37,640 nt of DNA from Candidatus Omnitrophota bacterium (GCA_016206925.1 JACQQS010000081.1:1-37640), one strand, 5' to 3'. Shown: positions 22,935 to 31,604, counted from the first letter of the stretch. The notes: generated from the letters alone by a model not told the origin. Made by a program: numbers and translations.

Positions 22935-24325
22935 AGCGGCAGTTTTTCTGGAACAGTTTCCATCTCACTTTGTATGTCCCGGCACTGGCGGGAATCTTTG
23001 TTTTGCTTTATGTACTGCTGCTTCCGTTTGACAGGCGGTTTGATTTGACCGGAGAGGAAAAATTCACGCTTTCCGGCACAACGCGCGAAGTGGTGCAAAG
23101 AATGAGTGAGCCGGTCCGGATTCATGTCTTTTATCATGTGGATCAACGAAATCAGGCGGATCGCTTGAGCGAATTGCTCGAGAGTTATCAGGCCTTGAAT
23201 CGCGAGGTCAGCTTTCAGCTGATCGAGCTTGACCGTGAGCCGCTCAAAGCGGCCCGATGGGGTGTGGAAAATTACGGTGAAATGGTGATTGAGAAAGACA
23301 AAAGGCTTGAGCGAACGTGGAACTGGACGGAAGAATCGATCACCAACGCGCTTTTGCGTCTTGAAAATCCCGCCCGGGCAGAAATTTATTTTACCGAAGG
23401 TCATGGCGAACTTTCATTGAATTCGGATGAACGGCGGGGCCTGGGCCGGTTAAACAGGCGCCTCATTGAAGAAAACCGCGTCCCTTCACCGATTTTGCTT
23501 TCGGAATCGAGACAAATCCCAAAAACCGCCTCGGCTGTTTTCATCGTGTCGCCGAAAGTTGATTTTTACGAGGAGGAAATTGAGCAGCTTGAGGATTACT
23601 TGAGGCAAGGCGGATCGCTCGCTATATTCCTGGATCCGGTGACGGAATCAAAGACCCTTCTGCTTGAAAGTTTTCTCGCCAAATATGGAATTCAGGCCGG
23701 CGAAGATGTTGTCATCGATGAGAAGAGCAAGGCATACAGTGCGGATTCCGTGGTCACGCCGGTATACCGGTTTACGGAACATCCCATGACGAAGGATATT
23801 CGCGGTGATGTGCTTCTGCCGCTTACGCGTTCCATCCGCCCGGCATCTGCCCAGGTAAATCTAACCGATTTGACCGTGGTCGCCGTTTCTTCGCCCATGA
23901 GTTGGGCCGAGACCGATCTGGGAAAGTTGGAAGAAGGAACGGCAGTCTATGGCGAAGAAGACGGAACCATCGGGCTTGTGCCACTAGCGGTGCTGGCCGA
24001 AGGGCGCTCGGACACGGCTCTGGAAGGCGGCCGCGAAGCGTATCGAATTCTGGTTGTCGGAGACTCTGATTTTATCAGTAATTCTCTGATTCGGTTTGGC
24101 GGTCATCAGGCATTTATATCGGGCGCGCTTTCCTGGCTTGTCCGCAAAGATGCTCCGTTGACGATAAAGCCTAATTTTGTCAAGGCCGGTCCTCTCTATT
24201 TGACGCCTTCAAATCAGATACTCCTTTTCCTGGTCATTGTAGTGATGATCCCGCTTTGCGTTGCATTGAGCGGATTCATCATCCATTTTCGCCGTTTTCA
24301 TCCGGCGTCCCTCCCGGCTAATTAG
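22931..24325 (+). CDS. GldG-like ABC-associated membrane protein (IFT52/GldG fold)
   Basis: This 464-residue protein is anchored at both ends. A first membrane helix lies near residues 13-32 (VPALAGIFVLLYVLLL) and a second near 430-450 (ILLFLVIVVMIPLCVALSGF). The large part between them is periplasmic and has the GldG/DUF4350-like order: LTGEEKFTLSGTTREVVQ, VRIHVFYHVDQ, IYFTEGHGELSL, VFIVSPKVDF and LRQGGSLAIFLDPV. It probably forms the extracytoplasmic part of the exporter. The ATG overlaps the permease stop; an in-frame GTG at 22922 is less likely. It is two bases from the DUF4340 gene. Confidence 0.88.
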   Translation: MKRQFFWNSFHLTLYVPALAGIFVLLYVLLLPFDRRFDLTGEEKFTLSGTTREVVQRMSEPVRIHVFYHVDQRNQADRLSELLESYQALNREVSFQLIELDREPLKAARWGVENYGEMVIEKDKRLERTWNWTEESITNALLRLENPARAEIYFTEGHGELSLNSDERRGLGRLNRRLIEENRVPSPILLSESRQIPKTASAVFIVSPKVDFYEEEIEQLEDYLRQGGSLAIFLDPVTESKTLLLESFLAKYGIQAGEDVVIDEKSKAYSADSVVTPVYRFTEHPMTKDIRGDVLLPLTRSIRPASAQVNLTDLTVVAVSSPMSWAETDLGKLEEGTAVYGEEDGTIGLVPLAVLAEGRSDTALEGGREAYRILVVGDSDFISNSLIRFGGHQAFISGALSWLVRKDAPLTIKPNFVKAGPLYLTPSNQILLFLVIVVMIPLCVALSGFIIHFRRFHPASLPAN

Positions 24326-24327
24326 CC

Positions 24328-25674
24328 ATGGCCCGGAAATCTTTTTTTGCCCTGCTTGTTTTCGGCGGCTTGCTCGCCGTTTACCTGATTTACTTCAGAC
24401 CGCAGCCGGGCTCGCAAGTCTTGACCAAGGGCGCGCCGGTTTTTCAGTGCCGCTCATCGGAAGACATTTCTGCGATCAAAATCGTCCGAAAGGAGAAACC
24501 GGCTCTGCGTGTCGAAAGATTGGACGGTGCCTGGCGCATAACGGAACCTTACCGCGGCAATGCCGATCAGTTGATCACGGGCGGAATGGCGGTTGCTCTG
24601 TGCAAAGCACAGGCGCTTGAGGCCATAACCGTATCAGCGGAGGGGAGCGGGCAATTTGAATTTGATTCTGACGAAGCATTTAAAATAAAAGCGGCGGCTA
24701 AAAACGGCGCACCGGCGAAAACCCTGCTTTTAGGATCCCACCATCCCGTACGTGACGTGTTCTACGCCTCTTGGGAAGAAGAACCTCAAATTGTATTTCT
24801 TCTTGAAGGCCAGCTCGTTCGGGCGTTAAACAAAAGTGAATACGCGCTCCGCGAAAAAAGGATTTTTCACTTTCAGGAACGGAGTGCGGCGCGTCTTACC
24901 ATCAGTTTGTTCGGTTCTTTCGTCCGCTTGTTCCGCGGCTTGGACGGCCGCTGGCATTTACAGGGCACGCAGACGGAAGATGCCGGCTTGGACGAGAATG
25001 CCTTGAAGGAAATTTTTTCGCAGATGCGCAATCTTTTTGTGAAAGAATTTCTCTACGATGAAAATCCGAGAGACCCCCAATATGGGGTAATCAACTCAAA
25101 AAGTATGATCTCTGTATTGTGGGAGGACGGCCGCGTCGAAACCCTTTACATCGGGAAGCCGGTTAAGGACAGAAACGCTTACTATGCAACGAAGGGCCCC
25201 GAGGATTCCCCGCTGGTCATGGTCGCCAAACCCAATGTGCATGCGCTCGTGCGGTTGCCGGAAGATTTTCTGGACAGGCGCGTTTTGGATTTGGAGCCGG
25301 GTGAAGTGGATCGGTTCGAATTCATTCATGAGGGGAAGACAACGTCATATGAAAAAACGAAAGAAAGCAGGTGGGGAGATCCGGCCGGGAAAGAACTTCC
25401 CGTCGAAGTTCAACAAGTCGTCTCTTCCGTCATAGCGGAAATGTCGCTTTTGCATTATGACCGCATCGCGCCTTACAAAGCTAGGGAGGAGCAGGATAAA
25501 TTGACGTCATTCCGATTTCTCAAGAATGACCGGAAAGAAGTTGTATCGTTTTCGTTGCTTCGCAAGGGCAACCGCTATTTCATTTCCAGACCGGATCGAT
25601 CACAGCTATTCCAAATTTCCCGCGTTGACAGCGAAGTCCTCCGGGCTTTAATGTCCGCTCTGTTCTCCTCCTGA
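24328..25674 (+). CDS. DUF4340 protein, partner of the GldG-like exporter
   Basis: This 448-residue protein has one N-terminal membrane anchor (FFALLVFGGLLAVYLIYF, about 6-23) and a long periplasmic part. It matches the DUF4340 pattern, with the repeated phrase type RVERLDGAWRITEPYRGNAD and RLFRGLDGRWHL, then a beta-rich segment (VETLYIGKPVKDRNAYYATK) and LPEDFLDRRVLDL. DUF4340 genes almost always follow gldG-like genes, as here with a two-base gap. The function is unknown; a scaffold or substrate-handling role in the exporter is plausible. The operon ends here: 87 bases and a new promoter follow. Confidence 0.88.
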   Translation: MARKSFFALLVFGGLLAVYLIYFRPQPGSQVLTKGAPVFQCRSSEDISAIKIVRKEKPALRVERLDGAWRITEPYRGNADQLITGGMAVALCKAQALEAITVSAEGSGQFEFDSDEAFKIKAAAKNGAPAKTLLLGSHHPVRDVFYASWEEEPQIVFLLEGQLVRALNKSEYALREKRIFHFQERSAARLTISLFGSFVRLFRGLDGRWHLQGTQTEDAGLDENALKEIFSQMRNLFVKEFLYDENPRDPQYGVINSKSMISVLWEDGRVETLYIGKPVKDRNAYYATKGPEDSPLVMVAKPNVHALVRLPEDFLDRRVLDLEPGEVDRFEFIHEGKTTSYEKTKESRWGDPAGKELPVEVQQVVSSVIAEMSLLHYDRIAPYKAREEQDKLTSFRFLKNDRKEVVSFSLLRKGNRYFISRPDRSQLFQISRVDSEVLRALMSALFSS

Positions 25675-25723
25675 AGCTTTTCCGCCGGCATCGTAAGTAG
25701 CTCATTTCAAATAAGTTGTAAAA

Positions 25724-25752
25724 TTGACACCCTTGGCGATTTGTGTTAAATT
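25724..25752 (+). promoter_or_regulatory. Extended -10 promoter for yggS
   Basis: A perfect TTGACA (25724-25729) is 17 bases from TAAATT (25747-25752), which is preceded by TGT (extended -10). The expected start, near 25759, lies only about three bases before the GTG at 25762, implying a nearly leaderless mRNA. Confidence 0.6.
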
Positions 25753-25761
25753 TACTGCTTC

Positions 25762-26448
25762 GTGAATCCGATTGCTGAAAATCTTTCTCGGGTGCGGGCC
25801 TCTATCCATGCGGCGGCATTGCGTTCGGACCGCGATCCGCACAAAGTAAAGCTTGTTTTGGTAACGAAACAGGTGGAAATCGAGCGCATGCGTCTGGCAT
25901 ATGAACTGGGCGAGCGGGATTTCGGAGAGAACCGGGTTCAGGAGCTTGTTGAAAAATCGGGATTGCTTCCGAAGGATGTCCATTGGCATTTAATCGGTCA
26001 CCTGCAGACAAACAAAGTCAAAGATGCAATGGGGGTATCGAGTCTGATTCATTCTGTGGACGGTTTAAGACTGGCGGAAAAAATTAATTTAGAAGCCGGG
26101 AAAAAGAATATTAAGTCTGAAGCGCTCATCCAATGCAACACATCCGGAGAGGCGGGCAAGTTTGGTCTCCCAGCCGGTGCAGTAGGTCCGTTTTTGAAAC
26201 AATGTTCAAGCTTCCGGAACTTGGTATTTCGCGGATTTATGACCATGGCGCCTTTCGGAGCAAAGGCGGAAGTTATTCGAAATTCCTTTGGGGAATTACG
26301 AAATATTTTGGAACATGCGCAGAGCCGGTTTCCTGAATATCCGTTGGAACATTTATCGATGGGCATGAGCCAGGATTATGAGATAGCCGTTGAAGAAGGC
26401 GCAACATTGGTGAGAATCGGCACGGCTGTGTTCGGACAGAGGAATTAA
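25762..26448 (+). CDS. yggS: YggS/PLPBP family PLP homeostasis protein
   Basis: This PLP-binding protein buffers pyridoxal phosphate and affects amino acid metabolism; it has no known catalytic turnover. The PLP lysine is in KLVLVTKQVEI (about residue 36), with FGENRVQE, WHLIGHLQTNK, CNTSGEAGKFG and LSMGMSQDYEIAVEEGATLVRIGTAVFG (in parts) matching the family along its length. It is 228 residues. GTG 25762 fits the family N-terminus (NPIAENLSRVRASI), although no ribosome site precedes it and the promoter ends right there. proC and yggT follow directly, the classic yggS-proC-yggT order. Confidence 0.93.
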   Translation: MNPIAENLSRVRASIHAAALRSDRDPHKVKLVLVTKQVEIERMRLAYELGERDFGENRVQELVEKSGLLPKDVHWHLIGHLQTNKVKDAMGVSSLIHSVDGLRLAEKINLEAGKKNIKSEALIQCNTSGEAGKFGLPAGAVGPFLKQCSSFRNLVFRGFMTMAPFGAKAEVIRNSFGELRNILEHAQSRFPEYPLEHLSMGMSQDYEIAVEEGATLVRIGTAVFGQRN

Positions 26449-27258
26449 ATGCTAACCAAAAAAATCGGCATCGTCGGCTGCGGAAATATGGCCCGTGGAA
26501 TCCTTTCGGGCGTCATTTCGTGCAAGCTCGTTAATCCGAAGAGCATTTTCGTTTATGATTCGGCGCGCAAAGCATCCGGCGCATTCAAGAGTAAATTTGG
26601 TGTTCAAGCGGCCCCGGACGCCCGCTCTGTTTTTCAAAGGACGGACGTTGTGCTCCTGGCTGTAAAACCGCAGAATTTAAGTGATGCGCTAAAAGGTCTG
26701 CGTGAAAGTAAAGTGCGTGCGCGGTGGTTGATAACCATTTTGGCGGGCGTACCTCGAAGTAAAGTAAGCTTATTTCTTCCAAAGACCGTGAGGGTTGTTC
26801 GCGCTATGCCTAATTTGGGCGCTACGGTCGGCGCCTCTTATACCGCATTGTGCGGATCCGACCGACGCGCCGTGGCGCTCGCCGGGAAAATATTTGAAGC
26901 TTGCGGCACCGTTACTTTTGTTTCGGAAAGCAAAATGGATTTGGTCACGGTTTTGGGCGGGAGCGGACCGGCATATTTTTTCCTGCTTATGGAAATTTTG
27001 GCAGAACAGGGAATTAAATGCGGACTTTCAAAGAAGGTTGCCGAAACCCTGGCGGTTCAAACCGCATGGGGCGCTGCAATGCTCGCGAGCGTTTCCCGCT
27101 CCGCCTCGCCTTCCATGCTTAGGCGTGCTGTGACATCCAAGGGTGGCACTACCGAAGCGGCTGTTCGGTGCATGGAAACGATGGGTATTCGAAAAATTTT
27201 TGGCGAAGCAATCCGGCGCGGACTAAAAAGAGCGCGTCAGCTGGGCAGGAGGTCGTAA
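26449..27258 (+). CDS. proC: Pyrroline-5-carboxylate reductase
   Basis: This enzyme catalyses the last step of proline synthesis, reducing pyrroline-5-carboxylate with NAD(P)H. The N-terminal Rossmann motif is GIVGCGNMARGI (about 7-18). AVKPQN and VRAMPNLGATVG are family segments. The signature near the C-terminus is VTSKGGTTEAAV preceded by GGSGPAYFFLLMEI. At 269 residues it has normal length. It begins immediately after the yggS stop and its TAA shares one base with the yggT ATG, so all three genes should be co-translated. Confidence 0.95.
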   Translation: MLTKKIGIVGCGNMARGILSGVISCKLVNPKSIFVYDSARKASGAFKSKFGVQAAPDARSVFQRTDVVLLAVKPQNLSDALKGLRESKVRARWLITILAGVPRSKVSLFLPKTVRVVRAMPNLGATVGASYTALCGSDRRAVALAGKIFEACGTVTFVSESKMDLVTVLGGSGPAYFFLLMEILAEQGIKCGLSKKVAETLAVQTAWGAAMLASVSRSASPSMLRRAVTSKGGTTEAAVRCMETMGIRKIFGEAIRRGLKRARQLGRRS

Positions 27259-27554
27259 TGTTTATTTTTGGTAATTTCTTGATTGCGGTTGCAAAGGTTT
27301 TGGATTCGGTTCTGTGGGCTTATTCGCTCATACTTTTTTTCTGGTGCATTATTTCTTGGGTAAGCCCGGATCCGTTCAATCCCATCGTGCAATTTCTGCG
27401 TGCGGTAACGGAACCGGTTCTCTCCAGAATCCGGCAGTACATGCCTTTGATCGGACCATTTGATTTCTCGGTGATCGTGGCATTTCTCCTGATTGTTTTT
27501 TTAAGGTCATTTCTGATCAAGAGCCTGTTTGACCTGGGGCTCGTTTTGCGGTGA
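27258..27554 (+). CDS. yggT: YggT family membrane protein
   Basis: This 98-residue integral membrane protein has two hydrophobic segments, LDSVLWAYSLILFFWCIISW (about 16-35) and FSVIVAFLLIVFLRSFLI (about 73-90). They are separated by the family stretch SPDPFNPIVQFLRAVTEPVLSRIR. YggT proteins are widespread beside proC and yggS; roles in cell shape or osmotic tolerance have been proposed. ATG 27258 is chosen because a perfect AGGAGGT (27247-27253) lies just upstream and the family begins here. The frame is open further upstream to 27168, but only within proC. A four-base overlap leads into a DUF167 remnant. Confidence 0.9.
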   Translation: MFIFGNFLIAVAKVLDSVLWAYSLILFFWCIISWVSPDPFNPIVQFLRAVTEPVLSRIRQYMPLIGPFDFSVIVAFLLIVFLRSFLIKSLFDLGLVLR

Positions 27555-27604
27555 GGATTAAAGTCAGCGTCTGGCCGCGCGCCGCGACAAATTCATTAAA
27601 ATGA
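27551..27604 (+). pseudogene. Remnant of a YggU/DUF167 gene
   Basis: A GTG overlapping the yggT stop opens 17 codons, VRIKVSVWPRAATNSLK, ending in TGA. This resembles the first strand of DUF167 (YggU) proteins, which begin with IKVKVxPxAKKN and are normally encoded directly after yggT. The remainder is missing. Position plus likeness suggest a decayed gene; the match is short, so chance is possible. Confidence 0.4.
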
Positions 27605-27618
27605 GAGAGGACTAAGCA

Positions 27619-28464
27619 ATGACCATGCAAACCACAGTGGAAGGCGGACTTTTATCCAGAATAGATAATGCCGTTGCCGCAATTCGACAGAAGACAAGCA
27701 TCAAGCCGAAGGCGGGCGTGATTCTCGGAACGGGATTGGGCCAATTAGTAAACAAAATCAAGGGCGGTGTTAAAATAGCCTACGGTGAAATTCCGCATTT
27801 TCCCCGCACGACGGTCGAATCCCACGCCGGACGTCTGCATATCGGCGACCTCAGTGGAAGACCTGTGGCCATGATGGAAGGCCGTTTTCATTATTATGAA
27901 GGGTATTCGCTCGAAGAAGTTACGTTTCCGGTCCGTGTCATGAAAGCGCTCGGCGCTGGAATTCTTATTATTTCAAACGCCGCCGGCGGCCTTAGCGTAA
28001 AAGAATACCGCAAAGGAGATCTCGTGCTCATTAAGGACCACATCAATTTTATGGGTGTCAATCCGCTCATCGGTCCGAACGATAACCGCCTGGGCATCCG
28101 GTTTCCCGATATGATCGAACCTTATTCTGAGCGGTTGAGGAAAGTGGCGCACAAGGCCGCAGACAAATTGAAAATGAAGTTGCACGAAGGCGTTTATATC
28201 GGGGTAACCGGCCCGTGCCTTGAGACGCGGGCGGAATACCGCTTTATGCGCAGTAGCGGCGCCGATTTGGTCGGCATGTCGACCGTGCCCGAAGTCATCG
28301 TAGGCGTTCATGCCCAGCTTGAAATACTTGGGATCAGCGTAGTCACCGATTTATGCGACCCGGACAATCTGAAACCCGTGGATATCGAAGAAATCATTCG
28401 CACGGCCAATGAAGCCGGCCCCCGGCTGAACGATCTGGTCGAAGAAACCATTCGATTATTGTGA
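27619..28464 (+). CDS. punA: Purine nucleoside phosphorylase (inosine/guanosine type)
   Basis: This enzyme cleaves purine nucleosides with phosphate in salvage. Its 281 residues match the trimeric PNP-I type. GVILGTGLGQLVNKI carries the phosphate-binding Ser/Thr-Gly loop. Further segments are VESHAGRLHIGDL, MEGRFHYYEGYSLEEVTFPVR, SNAAGGLS, GPCLETRAEYRFMRSSGADLVGMSTVPE (in parts) and VVTDLCDPD near the end. ATG 27619 has GAGAGAGGAC 7 bases upstream; an ATG two codons later is also possible. An MTA phosphorylase activity is less likely because the SNAAGG and MSTVPE forms are of the PNP type. It is separated from ileS by a composite palindromic repeat. Confidence 0.92.
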   Translation: MTMQTTVEGGLLSRIDNAVAAIRQKTSIKPKAGVILGTGLGQLVNKIKGGVKIAYGEIPHFPRTTVESHAGRLHIGDLSGRPVAMMEGRFHYYEGYSLEEVTFPVRVMKALGAGILIISNAAGGLSVKEYRKGDLVLIKDHINFMGVNPLIGPNDNRLGIRFPDMIEPYSERLRKVAHKAADKLKMKLHEGVYIGVTGPCLETRAEYRFMRSSGADLVGMSTVPEVIVGVHAQLEILGISVVTDLCDPDNLKPVDIEEIIRTANEAGPRLNDLVEETIRLL

Positions 28465-28472
28465 TTCTCTGC

Positions 28473-28582
28473 ACCGTCATTGCTAGGCAAAGATGTAGGC
28501 GGGGCATCTTGCCCCGCAGAATTAATCCGGGGCGAGACGCCCCGGCTACGCGTCGCGCCTTCGGCGCTCCTCGCAATGACAC
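28473..28582. repeat. Composite nested palindromic repeat between punA and ileS
   Basis: The outer arms CCGTCATTGC (28474-28483) and GCAATGACAC enclose an inner element (about 28495-28552) with ends GTAGGC / GGCTAC and two hairpins, GGGGCATCTTGCCCC and CCGGGGCGAGACGCCCCGG. The inner element matches 3402-3460 of miaB in opposite orientation. It may form RNA hairpins but has no U-run. Confidence 0.8.
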
Positions 28583-28594
28583 AATAGGTCAATT

Positions 28595-31444
28595 ATGAGT
28601 ACCAAGAATTACAAAAATACGCTAAATCTCCCCAAGACCGATTTTCCCATGAAGGCGGATCTGCCCATCCGCGAGCCGGATATTTTGAATAAGTGGCAGG
28701 ATGAGAAACTCTACGCCGCCATTCACCGGAAATCGGCCGGCCGGTCGAAATTCATTCTTCACGACGGCCCTCCGTATGCCAACGGCCACATTCACATGGG
28801 CCATGTGCTGAACAAAGTATTGAAGGACATCGTCGTGAAGTTTGAAACCATGCGGGGCAAAGATGCGCATTATGTCCCCGGCTGGGATTGCCACGGTCTT
28901 CCGATCGAGCATCAGTGCCTGAAGGACATGGGCAAGCGCAAGGAGCAGGTGGAGCGCGTTTCGTTCAGAAAAGAAGCGCGCAAATACGCAGAGAAATTCG
29001 TAGACATCCAGCGCGACGAATTCAAGCGGCTCGGTGTTTTCGGGGATTGGGAAAATCCGTATCTGACCATGAATTTTTCCTATCAAGCCGCTATTGCGGA
29101 GTCTTTTCTTAAGCTTTTCGAAATCGGCTACATCGAACAGCGCTTGAAGCCGGTTCCGTGGTGCTTCGACTGTGAAACCGCCCTCGCCGACGCCGAGTTG
29201 GAATACGAAGATAAGACTGACAAAGCGGTTTATGTAAAGTTTCCTATGGGGCATAATCCATTAGGTCCTGAATGGATCAAAGATTTTTCATATCTTGTTT
29301 GGACAACAACGCCGTGGACAATCCCAGCTAATGTTGGCATAGCGGTTCACCCCGATCTTGGCTATGTTTGCGTTGAAACAGAAAAGGGTAAATTTATTTT
29401 TGCCGAAGCGTTGTTGGATATTGTTCTCAAAAAGCTAGGCATTATTCGTCATCGCGTAATTAAACGATTGAAAGGGGTAGACTTTCAGCAGAACCATAAT
29501 GCGGTGCAACCGTTTATTAATGAAATCACGTACCCGCTCGCGAACTCAAAGCTAATTCTAGCTGGCTACGTCTCCAGTACGGATGGGACGGGAATCGTTC
29601 ACATTGCGCCCGGTCATGGTGAGGAAGATTATCAATATGGACATTTAAAAAATCATCTACCGATCGTCTCGCCGGTGGATGAAAAAGGAAGATTTACGGA
29701 TGAGTTTCCGCCGTGCAAAGGAGAAAATGTTTTCAAGGCTAATTCCAAAATCATCGAGCTACTCAAACAAAAAGGCGCGCTGCTTCACGAGGAAGAATAC
29801 AAACATTCTTACCCCCATTGCTGGCGCTGTAAGAAGCCGATTATTTTCCGGGCGACGCCGCAGTGGTTTTTAAAAATTGAGGAGCGGAGTCTTCGTAAAA
29901 AAATTCTGGATGAAATTCAAAATAAGATCACATTCATACCCGATTGGGGCAAGAACAGAATCGGCTCGATGGTGGAAACACGCCCGGACTGGTGCCTTTC
30001 GCGCCAACGTTATTGGGGCGTCCCTATTCCAGTGATCCGCTGCGCGACGTGCGCAAACTTTTTTTACGTAAAGGAATCACATGAAAAAATTGTCTCCATT
30101 TTTGAAAAAGAAGGCGCCGATGCATGGTTTGCCCGCCCGGCGGAAGATTTTCTTCCGCCTGGTTTTAAATGTAAGAAGTGTGGAGGACGTGAATTTAAAA
30201 AAGAAGAAGATATCATCGACGTCTGGTTTGATTCGGGGGTGAGTCACCAAGCCGTATTAAAGAAAAACAAGGAGTTGGGGAAACTTCCGTGCGCGATGTA
30301 TCTGGAAGGTTCGGATCAGCACCGCGGCTGGTTCCAAAGCTCTTTGATTACGGCTGTTGCGCTTGACGGCCAATCGCCTTTTGAGCGTGTGCTGACGCAT
30401 GGGTTTATCGTGGACGGCGACGGCAAGAAAATGTCCAAGTCAAGCGGCAATGTGACATCGCCGGAGAAAATGATGGCCGTGTACGGTGCCGACATTCTCC
30501 GGCTGTGGGTGGCCTCCTGTGATTATTCACAGGACATCCGCCTGTCGGAGGAGATTCTGAAGCATACGGCGCAGGCCTATGTAAAGTTTCGGAATACGTT
30601 CCGGCATCTCCTGGCAAATTTGTATGACTTTGACCATGAAAAACATTCGGTTCCTTTCGAGCAGATGGAGGCGGTGGATCGTTGGATCATCGCCAAGTGC
30701 ACCCAACTTTTGAAGGAGGTAGAGCAGACCTACGAAAATTTTCGATTTCACGAAGTTTACAAAGCTGCCTATCAATTTGTGGTTGTCGCGCTCAGCTCAT
30801 TTTATTTTGACGTGCTGAAAGACCGGCTGTACACAGCGGGCAAAGATTCGCGCATACGGCGGTCGGGCCAAACCGCCTTTCATTACATCCTGATTTTCCT
30901 TTCGAAGATTTTGGCGCCGCTCATTCCGTTTACAGCTGATGAAGTGTGGCGCTGTCGGGCAAAGGTCTCCGAGGCCGACAGCGTTCACCTGGCCGATTGG
31001 CCGGTCTTTGAAGACAAGTTTATGGACGAAACATTATTGGGAGAATGGGAGGATCTGTGGATGGTGCGGGAAGAAGTCATGAAAGCACTCGAAGAGGAAA
31101 GAGAAGCGGGAAAAATCAGAGCGCCGCTTGAAGCAATGGTCGAGATCAGAACGGGGGACAAATTGCTCTGCGATTTACTCAAGCGCTACGAAACGCAGTT
31201 GCGATTTTACTGGATTGTCTCCCAGGTGTCGATTGCCGAAGATCCACGCGCGAAAGAAAAAGGTCAAAAGATTTTGCTGCCGCACGCGGAAAAGCAGGTT
31301 TTCCTCGATCTCTCCGTTCATCCTGCCAAAGGGAAGAAGTGTGAGCGCTGCTGGAATTTTTCCGAGGCGGTGGGTACATTTCCGGAACATCCCCAGCTAT
31401 GCGATCGTTGTGTTGAAGTCGTGGCAACGGAGGCGGTCTCCTAA
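28595..31444 (+). CDS. ileS: Isoleucyl-tRNA synthetase
   Basis: This class I synthetase charges tRNA-Ile and edits misactivated valine. HIGH is PYANGHIHMGH (about 62-72), and KMSKS is DGKKMSKSSGN. The CP1 editing domain (about 200-430) has YLVWTTTPWTIPANVG and TGIVHIAPGHGEEDY. A C-terminal zinc finger has CERCWNF and CDRC. At 949 residues it has the bacterial length and zinc finger. Codon choice and GC fall markedly over about 29210-29950: hand counts give 40-43% GC for 29221-29520, against 57-58% in sampled lines on both sides. This stretch coincides with the editing domain. AGGTC (28586-28590) precedes the ATG. Confidence 0.96.
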   Translation: MSTKNYKNTLNLPKTDFPMKADLPIREPDILNKWQDEKLYAAIHRKSAGRSKFILHDGPPYANGHIHMGHVLNKVLKDIVVKFETMRGKDAHYVPGWDCHGLPIEHQCLKDMGKRKEQVERVSFRKEARKYAEKFVDIQRDEFKRLGVFGDWENPYLTMNFSYQAAIAESFLKLFEIGYIEQRLKPVPWCFDCETALADAELEYEDKTDKAVYVKFPMGHNPLGPEWIKDFSYLVWTTTPWTIPANVGIAVHPDLGYVCVETEKGKFIFAEALLDIVLKKLGIIRHRVIKRLKGVDFQQNHNAVQPFINEITYPLANSKLILAGYVSSTDGTGIVHIAPGHGEEDYQYGHLKNHLPIVSPVDEKGRFTDEFPPCKGENVFKANSKIIELLKQKGALLHEEEYKHSYPHCWRCKKPIIFRATPQWFLKIEERSLRKKILDEIQNKITFIPDWGKNRIGSMVETRPDWCLSRQRYWGVPIPVIRCATCANFFYVKESHEKIVSIFEKEGADAWFARPAEDFLPPGFKCKKCGGREFKKEEDIIDVWFDSGVSHQAVLKKNKELGKLPCAMYLEGSDQHRGWFQSSLITAVALDGQSPFERVLTHGFIVDGDGKKMSKSSGNVTSPEKMMAVYGADILRLWVASCDYSQDIRLSEEILKHTAQAYVKFRNTFRHLLANLYDFDHEKHSVPFEQMEAVDRWIIAKCTQLLKEVEQTYENFRFHEVYKAAYQFVVVALSSFYFDVLKDRLYTAGKDSRIRRSGQTAFHYILIFLSKILAPLIPFTADEVWRCRAKVSEADSVHLADWPVFEDKFMDETLLGEWEDLWMVREEVMKALEEEREAGKIRAPLEAMVEIRTGDKLLCDLLKRYETQLRFYWIVSQVSIAEDPRAKEKGQKILLPHAEKQVFLDLSVHPAKGKKCERCWNFSEAVGTFPEHPQLCDRCVEVVATEAVS

Positions 31445-31590
31445 GCCTTTACTGCTGTTATGTTTTCTATCTGAGTAAAATTCCTTTCAGTTTCTTGATC
31501 CCCGCGCCGATATATCTCAATAAATTTATTTTTAATTGCTTTCATACCTAATTCTTCGTACAAAGGAGTTTCCTTAGATTTCGTGGTAAA
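31441..31590 (-). pseudogene. Minus-strand gene remnant, 49 codons, no start
   Basis: Reading the minus strand from 31590 gives 49 codons of protein-like sequence (FTTKSKETPLYEELGMKAIK, then NKFIEIYRRGDQETE...) ending in TAG at 31443-31441. It has no upstream start: a TAG stands just before it (31593-31591). Reading on above that stop gives more protein-like residues, EYAGRWYPSRILS. I suspect the C-terminal end of a decayed gene. The family is not recognised. It just touches the ileS stop and underlies the kinase promoter region. Confidence 0.35.
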
Positions 31591-31604
31591 CTAGCTTAAA
31601 ATTC

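Noticed and set aside
28308-28592. 94-residue minus-strand frame across the punA-ileS gap
   Set aside because: It consists of repeat sequence plus antisense of punA; there is no independent evidence of coding.
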